Assembly (NCBI GenBank): GCA_947168045.1
Contig: CAMVKN010000008.1
Location: 25,839 to 89,838 of the forward strand
DNA: 64,000 nt
Origin: an uncultured Prevotellaceae bacterium
Lineage (GTDB): Bacteria; Bacteroidota; Bacteroidia; Bacteroidales; Bacteroidaceae
Reading direction: 5' to 3'
Part shown: positions 1 through 9,145 of the stretch, piece by piece
Layout: every line of letters begins with the position of its first letter
How positions within the stretch are numbered: the first letter of the stretch is position 1
The notes under the pieces: generated by a model
The model's database searches: none
Told to the model about the DNA's origin: nothing
The model's input: the letters and a program-made list of their open reading frames with translations, nothing else
Translations under genes and position numbers: made by a program

Positions 1-526
1 TGCACAAAACCGCTACCGCTATGGTCGCATGGAGTATGACACACCCTCGCGCTTCATTCGCGACATAGACCCCAAGCTGATGACCATCGACGGTGCACCC
101 TCGGCTGATGACGCTACGACGAGCCGCTCGTCGTGGTCACAGCGCAAGCCCTGGCAGGTGCAGAACGCCCATCCCGTGGCAACGCAGTTCAAGGCTGACC
201 CACAGCCGCGAGCCGTGCCCCGTCCCCAGCCGGAGAGGCCCGTGAACCCCATGTCGCCGCAGTTTGAGCAGCTGCTGAGCGCTGCCAGTGGCGGACGCTA
301 CAAACCCGTGTCGCAGGCAAGGCGACAGACATCGGCGGCACTGTCGACAGCTTCGGCCGGACCGTTGCATGAAGGTACCGTCATCGAGCACCAGCGCTTC
401 GGCATCGGCACCGTAGAACGCCTGGAAGGGGTGGGGGAGAACCAGAAGGCCACCGTCAACTTCCGCAATGCCGGCACCAAGCAGCTGCTGCTCAAATATG
501 CCGTGTTCAAGATAGTCACACCATAA
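1..526 (+). CDS. UvrD/PcrA-type ATP-dependent DNA helicase, C-terminal end (partial)
   Basis: The reading frame is open to the left edge, so the track's start at 29 is internal and only about the last 174 residues are present. The motif NRYRYG followed by PSRFIRDI is the end of the helicase core in superfamily 1A UvrD/PcrA/Rep proteins. A low-complexity Pro/Arg linker follows, then the terminal module HQRFGIGTVERLEG..KATVNF, which resembles the C-terminal Tudor-like domain of PcrA that contacts partners such as RNA polymerase. The family unwinds DNA 3' to 5' in repair and replication restart. The motor domains lie outside the window, so activity cannot be judged. The gene ends with TAA, and no clear terminator follows before the next promoter. 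Confidence 0.85.
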   Translation, partial: AQNRYRYGRMEYDTPSRFIRDIDPKLMTIDGAPSADDATTSRSSWSQRKPWQVQNAHPVATQFKADPQPRAVPRPQPERPVNPMSPQFEQLLSAASGGRYKPVSQARRQTSAALSTASAGPLHEGTVIEHQRFGIGTVERLEGVGENQKATVNFRNAGTKQLLLKYAVFKIVTP

Positions 527-584
527 CGGTCAACAATCATAGGTCAAGCAATTATGATAAAATGAAAGAAAAACTACATTTTAT

Positions 585-615
585 TTTGCTTTTTGAAAGG
601 TTCTTAGTAACTTTG
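585..615 (+). promoter_or_regulatory. Bacteroidota-type promoter of the cupin regulator gene
   Basis: TTTG at 585-588, a 19-bp spacer, then TAACTTTG at 608-615 match the Bacteroidota sigma-factor consensus TTTG-N19-21-TAnnTTTG. The element lies about 60 bp upstream of the ATG at 674 in an AT-rich stretch. Confidence 0.7.
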
Positions 616-673
616 CCGACCTTTAAAACATACCGCTATTATAACAACAACAAACAACAATAAAAACGTAACC

Positions 674-1258
674 ATGTCCGATACTCATTCTTATGTTGGC
701 GCAAAGATAAAGGGAATCAGAGAGACGAAGAACCTCACCATCGAAGAGATTTCCGAGCGCAGCGGCCTTACGGCAGAACAGATTACCTCCATCGAGAACG
801 ACCAGAACCTGCCCTCCTTAGGGCCGCTTATCAAGATAGCCCGTGCACTGGGCGTCCGTTTGGGCACTTTCATGGACGACAACGACGACCTGGGACCCGT
901 GCTGTGCCGCGCTGAGGAACGTGAGAATCATAGCAGCATCAGCTTCTCGAACGGAGCCACCGATGCACGAAAGCACATGGAATACCATCCACTGGCACCA
1001 CAGAAGGCCGGTCGCCACATGGAGCCCTTCATCATTGACATCCATCCCACCGACAAGCACGAATACCAGCTCTCGGCACACGAGGGCGAGGAGTTCATCT
1101 ATGTCATGGAGGGACACATCGAACTGGTTTACGGCAAGGAGACCTACACGCTGAATCCGGGCGACAGCATCTACTACGACAGCATCGTGAAGCACCACCT
1201 GCATGGTGCTCCCGGCCAGGCTGCCAAGATTCTCGCCGTGGTTTACATTCCATTCTGA
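674..1258 (+). CDS. XRE-family HTH regulator with C-terminal cupin domain
   Basis: 194 residues. Residues about 8-62 form an XRE helix-turn-helix (IKGIRETKNLTIEEISERSG, with SIENDQNLPSL as the end of the fold). Residues about 105-190 form a cupin_2 barrel (HEGEEFIYVMEG, LNPGDSIYYDS, HHLHG). This domain order is that of cupin-type XRE regulators, which sense a small ligand through the cupin and bind DNA through the N-terminus. The AMP-dependent acyl-CoA synthetase 48 bp downstream on the same strand is the obvious candidate target and operon partner; that link is inference. A clear promoter sits upstream and the ATG gives the full HTH. Confidence 0.88.
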   Translation: MSDTHSYVGAKIKGIRETKNLTIEEISERSGLTAEQITSIENDQNLPSLGPLIKIARALGVRLGTFMDDNDDLGPVLCRAEERENHSSISFSNGATDARKHMEYHPLAPQKAGRHMEPFIIDIHPTDKHEYQLSAHEGEEFIYVMEGHIELVYGKETYTLNPGDSIYYDSIVKHHLHGAPGQAAKILAVVYIPF

Positions 1259-1272
1259 ATGGTCGTTTTCAC

Positions 1273-1304
1273 GTCATAACGTTATATCGTAATAACGAAA
1301 GAAA
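1273..1304 (+). repeat. Octamer tandem repeat (GTnATAAC-like) upstream of the acyl-CoA synthetase
   Basis: GTCATAAC, GTTATATC, GTAATAAC and GAAAGAAA follow each other as 8-bp units and end 2 bp before the ATG at 1307. A related octamer series sits upstream of nuoM at 20713. Confidence 0.6.
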
Positions 1305-1306
1305 AT

Positions 1307-3040
1307 ATGGAAACGAAGAGCGTAAGATTAGATATGGCAGGCCGTCCACTGCCTGACAGGACATACCCCGCTGAGACGGGTAGCGCTGGCTATCAGCTGA
1401 GCGAGCGCACGCTGGGCGACTGGCTCGAATACTGGGCACAGACCACGCCCGACAAGGAATACATCGTCTACAGCGACCGCAACCTGCGCTTCACCTGGAG
1501 CAAGTTCAACGAGCGCGTCGACAACCTGGCCAAGGGACTCATCGCCATCGGTGTGAAGAAAGGCTCTAACGTCGGCATCTGGGCCACCAACGTGCCCGAC
1601 TGGCTGACCTTCCTCTATGCCACGGCGAAGATTGGTGCCGTGCTCGTCACGGTGAACACCAACTACAAGCAGAACGAGCTGGAGTACCTCTGCAAGGACT
1701 CAGACATGCACACCCTCTGCATCACCGATGGCACATGGGACTGCAACTACGTGGACATGACCTACGAGATGCTGCCCGAGCTGAAGACCTGCGAGCGCGG
1801 CCACCTGAACAGCGAGCGCTTCCCGTATATGAAGAACGTGGTGTTCATCGGCATGGAGAAATACCGTGGCATGTACAACACCGCTGAGCTGCTGCTCCTG
1901 GGGCAGAACATCGAGGATGAGACGCTCGACGAGATGAAGCGCAACGTCAGTTGCCATGATGTCTGCAACATGCAGTACACCAGTGGCACTACGGGCTTTC
2001 CCAAGGGTGTCATGCTCACCCATTTCAACATTGCCAACGATGGTTACTTCACTGGCGAGAACATGGCCTTTACACAGGACGACAAGCTGTGCGTCTGCGT
2101 GCCCCTGTTCCACTGCTTCGGCGTCGTACTGGCTACCATGAACTGTCTGACCCACGGCTGCACGGAGGTGATGGTGGAGAAGTTCGACCCGCTCGTCGTC
2201 CTTGCCTCCATTCACAAGGAGCGCTGCACGGCCGTCTATGGTGTGCCAACGATGTTCATTGCTGAGCTCGACCACCCGATGTTCGACATGTTCGACCTCA
2301 CCTGCCTGCGCACCGGCATCATGGCTGGCAGTCTCTGCCCCATTGAGCTGATGAAGCGTGTGTCGGAGAAGATGTACATGACCATCACCAGCGTCTATGG
2401 CCTCACGGAGTCATCGCCCGGCATGACGCAGACCTGTCTGAACGATACCTTCGAACAGCGCTGCACCACCGTGGGACGCGACTATCCGTTTGTCGAGGTG
2501 AAGGTGCTCAACCCTGAGACCAACGAGGAGTGTCCTCCTGGCGTACAGGGCGAGATGTGCTGTCGGGGCTTCAACGTGATGAAGGGCTATTACAAGAATC
2601 CCGAAGCCACGGCCGAGGTCATCGACAAGAACGGCTTCCTCCATTCCGGCGACCTCGGTGTGATGGACGAGCAAGGGTTTTACCGCATCACCGGTCGCAT
2701 CAAGGACATGATTATACGTGGTGGCGAGAACATCTATCCGCGCGAGATTGAGGAGTTCCTCTACCACATGCCCGGCATCAAGGACGTGCAGGTGGCCGCC
2801 GTGCCGTCGAAGAAGTATGGCGAGGCCGTGGGAGCCTTCATCATTCTGCAGCCCGGCGCCAAGATGACGGCTGAGGACGTGCAGCTGTTCTGCCGCGGAA
2901 AGATTGCCCGATACAAGATTCCGAAGTATGTGTTCTTCATTGACCAGTTCCCCCTCACCGGCTCAGGAAAGATTCAGAAGTTCAAGCTGAAGGAGATGAG
3001 CCTGGAGCTTTGCCGACAGCAGGGCATCGAGGTCGTCTGA
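1307..3040 (+). CDS. AMP-dependent acyl-CoA synthetase (FadD/AMP-binding family)
   Basis: 577 residues, usual length for the ANL superfamily. Seen in order: P-loop [11 protein letters not shown] (about 224-234), YGLTESSPG (about 364), HSGDLG (about 446), the hinge [16 protein letters not shown] (about 463) and the catalytic C-terminal lysine in TGSGKIQK (about 555). The enzyme activates a carboxylic acid as acyl-AMP and transfers it to coenzyme A in the cytoplasm. Motif spacing fits medium- to long-chain fatty acyl-CoA ligases, but substrate length cannot be read from sequence. It follows a cupin regulator and ends before a bidirectional terminator facing dnaB. Confidence 0.88.
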   Translation: METKSVRLDMAGRPLPDRTYPAETGSAGYQLSERTLGDWLEYWAQTTPDKEYIVYSDRNLRFTWSKFNERVDNLAKGLIAIGVKKGSNVGIWATNVPDWLTFLYATAKIGAVLVTVNTNYKQNELEYLCKDSDMHTLCITDGTWDCNYVDMTYEMLPELKTCERGHLNSERFPYMKNVVFIGMEKYRGMYNTAELLLLGQNIEDETLDEMKRNVSCHDVCNMQYTSGTTGFPKGVMLTHFNIANDGYFTGENMAFTQDDKLCVCVPLFHCFGVVLATMNCLTHGCTEVMVEKFDPLVVLASIHKERCTAVYGVPTMFIAELDHPMFDMFDLTCLRTGIMAGSLCPIELMKRVSEKMYMTITSVYGLTESSPGMTQTCLNDTFEQRCTTVGRDYPFVEVKVLNPETNEECPPGVQGEMCCRGFNVMKGYYKNPEATAEVIDKNGFLHSGDLGVMDEQGFYRITGRIKDMIIRGGENIYPREIEEFLYHMPGIKDVQVAAVPSKKYGEAVGAFIILQPGAKMTAEDVQLFCRGKIARYKIPKYVFFIDQFPLTGSGKIQKFKLKEMSLELCRQQGIEVV

Positions 3041-3087
3041 GAACAGCATACGAAAGGCGGCTCCTCCCCTATATATTTCAGATACAA

Positions 3088-3115
3088 AAAAGGTGCACTT
3101 GCAAGTGCACCTTTT
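3088..3115. terminator. Bidirectional terminator between the acyl-CoA synthetase and dnaB
   Basis: AGGTGCACTT (3091-3100) pairs perfectly with AAGTGCACCT (3103-3112), flanked by an A-run and a T-run. The convergent genes on both sides can share it. Confidence 0.85.
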
Positions 3116-3119
3116 GTTC

Positions 3120-4658
3120 TTAATACGGCAGACTGCCAGGATCGACATCGCCGCCAATAGGTCTGAAGTCATCGTCATCAGTGATGGGGGGCTGACTGTC
3201 GCCATTGATGCGCGAGCCTAAGATTTCGCCACCCATGGTGGGAGCATCATGCCCCAGACGTCCGTTCTCGGGGTCCTCAAATCGTGTAAACTCACCACGG
3301 AAGTTCAGCAGGATGTTGTCAGTGGCACCCTTACGATGCTTGGCAATGATGATTTCAGCCATGCCATGCAGGTCGCGTCCCTTGTCGTCCTGATAGATAT
3401 GATAGTACTCTGGACGATGGACAAAGATAACCATGTCAGCATCCTGCTCGATGGCACCCGACTCACGCAGGTCGCTCAGCTGCGGTCGCTTGCCCTCCAG
3501 TCCCTCACGGTTCTCAACGCCACGGTTGAGCTGTGAGAGCGCCAGTACGGGGATGTTGAGCTCCTTGGCCAGGCCCTTCAGCGAGCGGCTGATGGTGCTG
3601 ACCTCCTCCTGACGCGAGGAGAAGCGCATGCCGTTGGCATTCATCAGCTGAAGATAGTCAATCATAATGATTTTCACACCGTGCTCGCGTACCAGGCGGC
3701 GTGCCTTGGTACGCAGCTCGAAGACGGACAGGCCGGGTGTGTCGTCAACGTAGAGTGGGGCGCCATAGAGGTCATTGATGCGAATGTCCAAGCGGCGCCA
3801 GTCTTCGTCGGTCAGCTGTCCGTTGAGTATCTTCTTGCCTTCCACCTCGCAACAGTTGGAAATGAGGCGGTTGACAAGCTGCACGTTTGACATCTCAAGC
3901 GAGAAGAAAGCCGTCGGCACCTTGTAGTCGGCAGCGATATTCTTGGCCAGCGACAGTGCAAACGACGTCTTACCCATGGCAGGGCGACCGGCAATGATGA
4001 CCAGGTCGGAGGCCTGCCACCCGCTGGTCTTGTCATCAAGTTCGCGATAGCCTGTAGGCACACCCGTCAGACCGCCCTTGTTGGCCGCTGCGATGTCGAG
4101 CACATGCCGGGCCTCCTTGATGACGGGGTCAATCTGGGTGTAGTCGCGCTTCATGTTCTTCTGCGATAGCTCGAAGAGCGAGCCCTCAGCATGCTGCATC
4201 AGTTCATCGACGTCGATGGTCTCGTCGAAGGCCTTCGTCTCAACATCGCCGGCAAACTGTATGAGCTGCCGGGCGAGGAACTTCTGCGCCACGATGCGTG
4301 CATGGTAGTCGACATGCGCCGAGGTGGCCACGCGACTGGAAATCTCAGCGATATATGCGGGTCCGCCAGCTTCTTCGAGCTTTCCGCTGCGCATCAGCTG
4401 GTCGGTGACGGTGAGCACGTCGACGGGTTTCTCCTCCATCGACAGGTCGCGTATGGCAGCGTAGATGAGCTGGTTGCGCGGCTCGTAGAAGCTCTCGGGG
4501 TAGAGCATCTCGCACACCACCGCATAGGCATCCTTGTCGATGAGCAAGGCGCCTAAGACAGCACGCTCCACCTCCAGTGCTTGGGGCTGGAGGTGGGCGT
4601 AGGTGTTGTCGATAGGTTGTTGGCGGCTGTTACGCCGCTGGTTCTGTGTGTCGGCCAT
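3120..4658 (-). CDS. dnaB: Replicative DNA helicase DnaB
   Basis: 512 residues. The N-terminal DnaB domain starts near residue 22 (LQPQALEVERAVLGALLIDK) and the RecA-like ATPase domain follows, with Walker A GRPAMGKTS (about 224-232), Walker B IIMIDYLQLM, and ALSQLNRGVENR plus SGAIEQDADMVIF, all diagnostic of DnaB. It forms the hexameric helicase that unwinds the replication fork and loads primase. No intein or insertion is visible. It starts 6 bp after the uxaB stop on the same strand, so it is probably co-transcribed with that unrelated catabolic gene unless a promoter lies inside uxaB. Confidence 0.97.
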   Translation of the reverse strand: MADTQNQRRNSRQQPIDNTYAHLQPQALEVERAVLGALLIDKDAYAVVCEMLYPESFYEPRNQLIYAAIRDLSMEEKPVDVLTVTDQLMRSGKLEEAGGPAYIAEISSRVATSAHVDYHARIVAQKFLARQLIQFAGDVETKAFDETIDVDELMQHAEGSLFELSQKNMKRDYTQIDPVIKEARHVLDIAAANKGGLTGVPTGYRELDDKTSGWQASDLVIIAGRPAMGKTSFALSLAKNIAADYKVPTAFFSLEMSNVQLVNRLISNCCEVEGKKILNGQLTDEDWRRLDIRINDLYGAPLYVDDTPGLSVFELRTKARRLVREHGVKIIMIDYLQLMNANGMRFSSRQEEVSTISRSLKGLAKELNIPVLALSQLNRGVENREGLEGKRPQLSDLRESGAIEQDADMVIFVHRPEYYHIYQDDKGRDLHGMAEIIIAKHRKGATDNILLNFRGEFTRFEDPENGRLGHDAPTMGGEILGSRINGDSQPPITDDDDFRPIGGDVDPGSLPY

Positions 4659-4664
4659 AAAAGA

Positions 4665-6107
4665 TTACAGGATGGTCTTGACGGCCTCGAGCATGCCCTT
4701 GTCCTGGATGAGGTCGAGGTACTGCTTGACAAGTGCGTTCAGACCCTTGACCTTGTTGAGGTCCTCCTGCCAGATGAACTCTGCGGCGAGGACACCGTCG
4801 GTCACCTTCTGTGTGTCGCCAGTAGCCCAGAGTTGCTGCAGCAGCTCCATAATCTTCGGGTCGTCGTTGGGAGTGATGTCAGCACCGTCGGCACGCTTGC
4901 CACCCTTGTAGTAGGTGATGATGGCAGCCAGACCGAAGACGAGGCCCTTGGGCAGCTCGCCCTTGCGCTCCAAGAAGGTCTTCACGCCAGGCAGGTCACG
5001 AGCCTGGAACTTCGGGAACGAGTTGAGCATGATGCTGGTGACAGCGTGGTCGACGAAAGGATTGTCGAAACGCTCCAGCACGTCGCCGGCGAACTTCTCC
5101 AGCTCCTCCTGGGGCAGGTCGAGCGTCTGCATCAGCTCGTCGAACTGCACCTTGTGGATATACTTGCCAATGACCTCATGCTGGCATGCATCGCGGACGA
5201 TGTTGACGCCACTGAGGTAGGCCACGGGGCTGAGCACGGTGTGGGGACCATTGAGCAGGGTCACCTTGCGCTTGTGGTAGGGCTCCTCTGAGGGAACGAA
5301 GAGAACATGCAGTCCAGCCTTGTCAGCAGGGAACTCCTGAGCAACCTCCTTCGGGGCCTCGATTACCCAGAGGTGGAAGTTCTCAGCCTGAACGACGAGG
5401 TTGTCGCGGTAGCCAATCTTCTCCTGTATCTGTGCAATCTCCTTACGGGGGAAGCCCGGCACGATGCGGTCGACGAGGGTGGCATAGACACCGCATGAGT
5501 TCTCGAACCACTGGCGGAAGCCTTCGGGCAGCTCCCACAGGTCGATGTACTTGCGGATGCAGTCCTTCAGCACGTGACCGTTGAGGAAAATGAGCTCGCA
5601 GGGGAAGATGATGAGACCCTTGGTGGGGTCGCCGTTGAAGGTCTGGTAACGACGGTAGAGCAGCTGGACGAGCTTGCCAGGATAGCTGCTGGCGGGTTTG
5701 TCGTCGAGCTTGCAAGCAGGATCGAAGGCGATGCCGGCCTCAGTGGTGTTGGAGATGACAAAACGCATCTCGGGCTGGTCGGCCAGGGCCATGAAAGCCT
5801 CGTTCTGCGAATAGGGGTTCAAGCAGCGGCTGATGACGTCGATGCGCTCAAGCGTATTCACGGGCTTGCCATTCTCGCGTCCCTGAAGGTTGACATGGTA
5901 GAGACAGTCCTGACCGTTGAGCCAGTCGACCATGCCCTGTGCCAGCGGCTGAACGACGACGACGCTGCCGTTGAAGTTCGTCTTCTGGTCCATGTTCCAT
6001 ATAATCCAATCTACGAAAGCGCGGAGAAAGTTTCCTTCACCGAACTGGATGACCTTTTCAGGCATCACACTCTTGGGAGCAAAGTGTTTGTTTAATGGTT
6101 TCAGCAT
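4665..6107 (-). CDS. uxaB: Tagaturonate reductase (altronate oxidoreductase)
   Basis: About 480 residues of the mannitol dehydrogenase / polyol-specific long-chain dehydrogenase family. The N-terminal Rossmann region reads VIQFGEGNFLRAFVDW, and the C-terminal helical domain contains KVTLLNGPHTVLSPVAYLSG with the conserved catalytic-region lysine. The sequence resembles UxaB more than mannitol or fructuronate dehydrogenases. It interconverts tagaturonate and altronate with NAD(H) in galacturonate (pectin) breakdown. The track starts at a TTG at 6116; the ATG at 6107 (MLKPLNKHF) is the more usual start. No other hexuronate gene is next to it. Confidence 0.88.
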   Translation of the reverse strand: MLKPLNKHFAPKSVMPEKVIQFGEGNFLRAFVDWIIWNMDQKTNFNGSVVVVQPLAQGMVDWLNGQDCLYHVNLQGRENGKPVNTLERIDVISRCLNPYSQNEAFMALADQPEMRFVISNTTEAGIAFDPACKLDDKPASSYPGKLVQLLYRRYQTFNGDPTKGLIIFPCELIFLNGHVLKDCIRKYIDLWELPEGFRQWFENSCGVYATLVDRIVPGFPRKEIAQIQEKIGYRDNLVVQAENFHLWVIEAPKEVAQEFPADKAGLHVLFVPSEEPYHKRKVTLLNGPHTVLSPVAYLSGVNIVRDACQHEVIGKYIHKVQFDELMQTLDLPQEELEKFAGDVLERFDNPFVDHAVTSIMLNSFPKFQARDLPGVKTFLERKGELPKGLVFGLAAIITYYKGGKRADGADITPNDDPKIMELLQQLWATGDTQKVTDGVLAAEFIWQEDLNKVKGLNALVKQYLDLIQDKGMLEAVKTIL

Positions 6108-6147
6108 TGTTTTCAAAGTTTTTAAGTTAATGTTTTATAGCGTGCCG

Positions 6148-6155
6148 CAAAGGTA
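6148..6155 (-). promoter_or_regulatory. Promoter -7 element of uxaB-dnaB
   Basis: On the minus strand this reads TACCTTTG, followed by GCGG, about 40 bp upstream of the uxaB ATG. It matches TAnnTTTG; I see no convincing upstream TTTG. Confidence 0.5.
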
Positions 6156-6267
6156 CTCACTTTTCCCCATACGGCCAAATTTTTCCGCAAATGTTTTTTT
6201 TGTTTTTTGCGTAAAGGTTTGCGACTGCCTGCTACATTTTTTTTATTACACGCGCGCGCGTAATTGT

Positions 6268-6332
6268 AGTGCACTAAGTGCACCTATGGGTCTTAACAAA
6301 TTGACTTGCAATTCGTTGTCTGGTGCACCAAC
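6268..6332 (+). repeat. Left arm of a 65-bp imperfect inverted repeat
   Basis: This arm matches the reverse complement of 6622-6686 at about 58 of 65 positions, for example CACCTATGGG, AAATTGACTTGCAA and GGTGCACCAAC. It contains repeated GTGCAC palindromes. No gene lies between the arms. Confidence 0.8.
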
Positions 6333-6398
6333 ACTCTTTTTCGGTGCACCAACGAGCACCAGCCTCCCCCCTTCTGCGCCCGAGGGGGCTTTATTCTC

Positions 6399-6524
6399 GT
6401 AAAGTGCCGAGTTATGACAATATCTCATGGAGATAATTTCGTAAAGCGCCGAGTTATGACAATATCTCATGGAGATAATTTCGTAAAGCGCCGAGTTATT
6501 GCCAAATTCTCTCGAGAATTTATC
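6399..6524 (+). repeat. Three tandem copies of a 42-bp repeat with a conserved hairpin
   Basis: Copies lie at 6399-6440, 6441-6482 and 6483-6524, all beginning GTAAAG(T/C)GCCGAGTTAT. The first two differ by one base. Each of these can form TATCTC-ATG-GAGATA; the third has a different sequence but forms AAATTCTC-TC-GAGAATTT at the same place. The 42-bp unit keeps an open frame on both strands, which explains the track ORFs at 6246-6689 and 6306-6605; I do not consider them genes. Confidence 0.85.
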
Positions 6525-6621
6525 CGAAAAGTGTCCGTTTATTGTTTCCTGGAGTCCTGCGGCTGTGCCCAGGTGCACCATCAAGGACCTCAGGTGCCCC
6601 ATTAGGTGCTCGAACTGAGTC

Positions 6622-6686
6622 GTTGGTGCACCTGACAACGACTTGCAAGTCAATTTATTAAAGCCCATAGGTGCACTTGGTGCGCT
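6622..6686 (-). repeat. Right arm of the 65-bp inverted repeat
   Basis: Partner of 6268-6332. Further GGTGCACC or near copies occur nearby at about 6571, 6589 and 6604, so the whole 420-bp block is rich in this palindrome. Confidence 0.8.
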
Positions 6687-6970
6687 CACAGTTTTTGTTT
6701 CATTATTATCATATTGAGTCCACTTTAATAAGTTGCCCTTACCGTCATCAGCGACAGGAGCGACTTTTTTAGTGGACTCAGTTAGTTATAATATAAGCGG
6801 GGAAATAGTAATAATGAACACAGAGGCTCCGAACGCTCTGTAGACTTGAAAAGCTAACGTAAGAACACAATGTCAACCGTAAACATGGCTGATGCGCGTG
6901 TCCATAATGATAAAATAACGTAAAAAATCTAATGTTTCGGAAAAAAAAACGTGTTTATCGGAAATTTCAC
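6687..6970. other. Remaining spacer before dnaX with a small inverted repeat
   Basis: No convincing gene. TGAGTCCACT (6715-6724) and AGTGGACTCA (6771-6780) form a perfect 10-bp inverted repeat around about 46 bp; it could be the remains of a small mobile element. A 17-codon ORF begins at the ATG at 6879 or nearby but has nothing to support it. Confidence 0.5.
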
Positions 6971-6978
6971 TAACTTTG
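6971..6978 (+). promoter_or_regulatory. Promoter -7 element of dnaX
   Basis: TAACTTTG, 24 bp upstream of the dnaX ATG at 7003, matches the Bacteroidota TAnnTTTG core. The upstream -33 box is not clear. Confidence 0.55.
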
Positions 6979-7002
6979 TAGCCTGAAAACAAACACATCA
7001 CT

Positions 7003-8772
7003 ATGGAATACATCGTTTCGGCACGAAAATACCGCCCCATGTCGTTTGACACGGTGGTAGGTCAGACGGCGCTCACCACCACGTTGAAGAATGCGGTGAA
7101 GAGCGGCAAGCTGGCCCATGCCTACCTGTTTTGCGGCCCTCGCGGAGTAGGAAAGACGACGTGTGCGCGCATCTTTGCCAAGGCCATCAACTGCCAGAAC
7201 CCGACACCCGACGGCGAGGCCTGTGGCGAGTGCGAGAGCTGCCAGTCGTTCAATGAGCAGCGGTCGCTGAACATCTTCGAGCTTGATGCCGCGTCGAACA
7301 ACTCGGTGGAGCACATCAAGACGCTGATGGAGCAGACACGCATACCGCCTCAGGTGGGCAAGTATAAGGTGTTCATCATCGACGAGGTGCACATGCTGTC
7401 CACAGCAGCCTTTAATGCCTTCCTCAAGACCCTCGAGGAACCACCTGCACACGTCATCTTCATCCTCGCCACCACTGAGAAGCACAAGATTCTGCCCACC
7501 ATCCTCAGTCGCTGTCAGATATACGACTTCGAGCGCATGACCGTGCAGGACACCATCAACCACCTGAAAGAGGTGGCTCAGAAAGAGGGCATCAGCTATG
7601 AGGAGCAGGCGCTGGCCGTGATAGCCGAGAAAGCCGATGGCGGCATGCGCGACGCGCTGAGCATCTTCGACCAGGTAGCCTCGTTCTGTCAGGGCAACAT
7701 CACCTATCAGAAGGTCATTGAAGACCTGAACGTGCTTGATTCAGAATACTACTTCCGCATCGTCGACCTGGCTGTCAGCAATCATGTGTCGGAGTTGATG
7801 GTGTTGGTGAACGACATCATAGGCAAAGGCTTCGATGGTGGGCTGCTCATACAGGGCCTGGCTCGTCACGTGCGTAACGTACTGATGGCCCGTGATCCGC
7901 AGACACTGCCTCTTCTGGAGGTCAGCGAACAGCAGAGCCAGCGCTATCAGGAACAGGCCAGGCATGTGGACACACGGTTCCTCTACGGGACGCTGCGCCT
8001 GATGAACAAGTGCGACCTGGCCTACAGGCAGTCGTCGAACAAACGTCTGCTGGTGGAGTTGACACTCATAGAGATGGCTCAGTTGACGCAACCCGACGAT
8101 GGCAGCGCGGGGCGCCAGCCCCGACGACTGAAATCCCTGTTTAAGCACCTGATGGCGGCCACCCCAAAGAACAAGGTGGCAAGTCCATCGGCGCAGCCCG
8201 AAATGAAGCCGGCTCCACAGGTGGCCGCGGCTGCGCAAGAGAATGAGACGGGCACTGCTGCCCGTGAGACGACGCCAAAGCCCCAGCCCAAGCTGCGGCT
8301 GTCAGGCATTACCTCCTCATGGAACAACCTGCGTCAGCAGGATGGCCCCAAAAAGATGTCGATACTGCCGGGTACGCCCGGCGCTGCCAGCAACCAGCAG
8401 GAAGAACGGCAGGAGTTCGCCCAGGAGGACCTGGAGCTTCAGTGGATGGCGATGTGCATCCGGATGCCTCAGCGACTGAGTGGAATAGCCGCCAGGATGA
8501 AGAACATGAACCCTGTCATCACCCAGATGCCCGCCGTTGAGGTGGTGGTGCCCAACGAGCTGACCAAGGCTGAGATGGAGACAATCATGGGCAGCATCGT
8601 CAAGACCCTGCAGCTCTACTTGCACAACAGCGACTTGACCCTGACCCTGCGCGTAGCCGAGAAGCAGGCCATGGGCAGGATGCTGACACGAAGTGAGCAG
8701 CTTGAGGAGATGAGCCGCCAGAACAAGGCCGTGGAAATGATGCTTTCGGCCTTCGACCTTGAATTAGCATAA
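7003..8772 (+). CDS. dnaX: DNA polymerase III subunit gamma/tau
   Basis: 589 residues. The AAA+ clamp-loader domain begins at YRPMSFDTVVGQ, with Walker A GPRGVGKT (45-52), zinc-binding cysteines (C64, C74, C77, C80), Walker B IIDEVHML and sensor SRC (LSRCQIYDF). The long C-terminal part corresponds to tau and contacts the polymerase. It assembles the clamp loader that places the DnaN ring on DNA. I looked for an E. coli-like slippery A-run for a short gamma form; the best site is ACCCCAAAAAG-like near 8346 and is not convincing. It heads a tight seven-gene run ending with plsC. Confidence 0.96.
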   Translation: MEYIVSARKYRPMSFDTVVGQTALTTTLKNAVKSGKLAHAYLFCGPRGVGKTTCARIFAKAINCQNPTPDGEACGECESCQSFNEQRSLNIFELDAASNNSVEHIKTLMEQTRIPPQVGKYKVFIIDEVHMLSTAAFNAFLKTLEEPPAHVIFILATTEKHKILPTILSRCQIYDFERMTVQDTINHLKEVAQKEGISYEEQALAVIAEKADGGMRDALSIFDQVASFCQGNITYQKVIEDLNVLDSEYYFRIVDLAVSNHVSELMVLVNDIIGKGFDGGLLIQGLARHVRNVLMARDPQTLPLLEVSEQQSQRYQEQARHVDTRFLYGTLRLMNKCDLAYRQSSNKRLLVELTLIEMAQLTQPDDGSAGRQPRRLKSLFKHLMAATPKNKVASPSAQPEMKPAPQVAAAAQENETGTAARETTPKPQPKLRLSGITSSWNNLRQQDGPKKMSILPGTPGAASNQQEERQEFAQEDLELQWMAMCIRMPQRLSGIAARMKNMNPVITQMPAVEVVVPNELTKAEMETIMGSIVKTLQLYLHNSDLTLTLRVAEKQAMGRMLTRSEQLEEMSRQNKAVEMMLSAFDLELA

Positions 8773-8782
8773 CACACAGACT

Positions 8783-9145
8783 ATGAATACAAAGAAGATA
8801 CTAAGTAAAACAAAAACTGCAGCCCTGACGTTCTTGAGGGTCAACAAGTACCTCATCGTCCTTGCTGCAGGCGTGCTCATTGTGGGATTCCTTGGCCAGA
8901 ACAGTGTCATGGCCCATCTGCGCAACAAGGGCCGCATCAGCGAGCTGAAGAAAGAGATAGCCGAGCATAAGGCACTGACGAAGGCCAACCTGGAGCGGAC
9001 CTACCAGTTGCAGACCGACGTTGACGTGATGGTGCGTGTGGCACGCGAGCAGCATTTCTTCAAGATGGCCGACGAGGACGTGTTCGTGCTGAGCGACGAC
9101 GACCCGCGGCCCCAGATGTTGACAGGCAATGAGACCGTTGAGTAG
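8783..9145 (+). CDS. FtsB/DivIC-family cell-division (septum formation initiator) protein
   Basis: 120 residues with one N-terminal membrane helix (about 22-40, YLIVLAAGVLIVGFLG), then a coiled coil (ISELKKEIAEHKALTKANLE) and a short extracytoplasmic end containing VARE..FFKMADEDVFVL, the pattern typical of the DivIC/FtsB family where the region after the coil reads 'ARE.f.....dE....'. These proteins form the FtsQLB divisome complex that activates septal peptidoglycan synthesis. It lies 10 bp after dnaX and overlaps the next gene by 17 bp, so translation may be coupled. Confidence 0.85.
   Translation: MNTKKILSKTKTAALTFLRVNKYLIVLAAGVLIVGFLGQNSVMAHLRNKGRISELKKEIAEHKALTKANLERTYQLQTDVDVMVRVAREQHFFKMADEDVFVLSDDDPRPQMLTGNETVE

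Noticed and set aside
4581-5291. Long plus-strand ORF over dnaB and uxaB
   Set aside because: It is antisense shadow of GC-rich coding sequence; the minus-strand genes have clear family motifs.
6399-6524. Possible CRISPR array
   Set aside because: The 42-bp units are directly adjacent with no unique spacers and there are no cas genes.
6268-6686. Invertible promoter (inverton)
   Set aside because: The long arms would allow it, but I see no TAnnTTTG promoter in the middle and no invertase gene nearby; kept only as a possibility in the findings.
6246-6689. 147-residue minus-strand ORF and 99-residue plus-strand ORF in the repeat block
   Set aside because: Both are translations of the 42-bp repeat and the inverted arms; the repeat length is a multiple of three, so open frames arise by chance.
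6117-7002. Possible replication origin near dnaB and dnaX
   Set aside because: I found no cluster of DnaA-box-like TTATCCACA sequences and no dnaA.
8341-8360. Programmed frameshift in dnaX
   Set aside because: The A-run is only five bases and not in the A-AAA-AAG arrangement; no supporting structure is clear.
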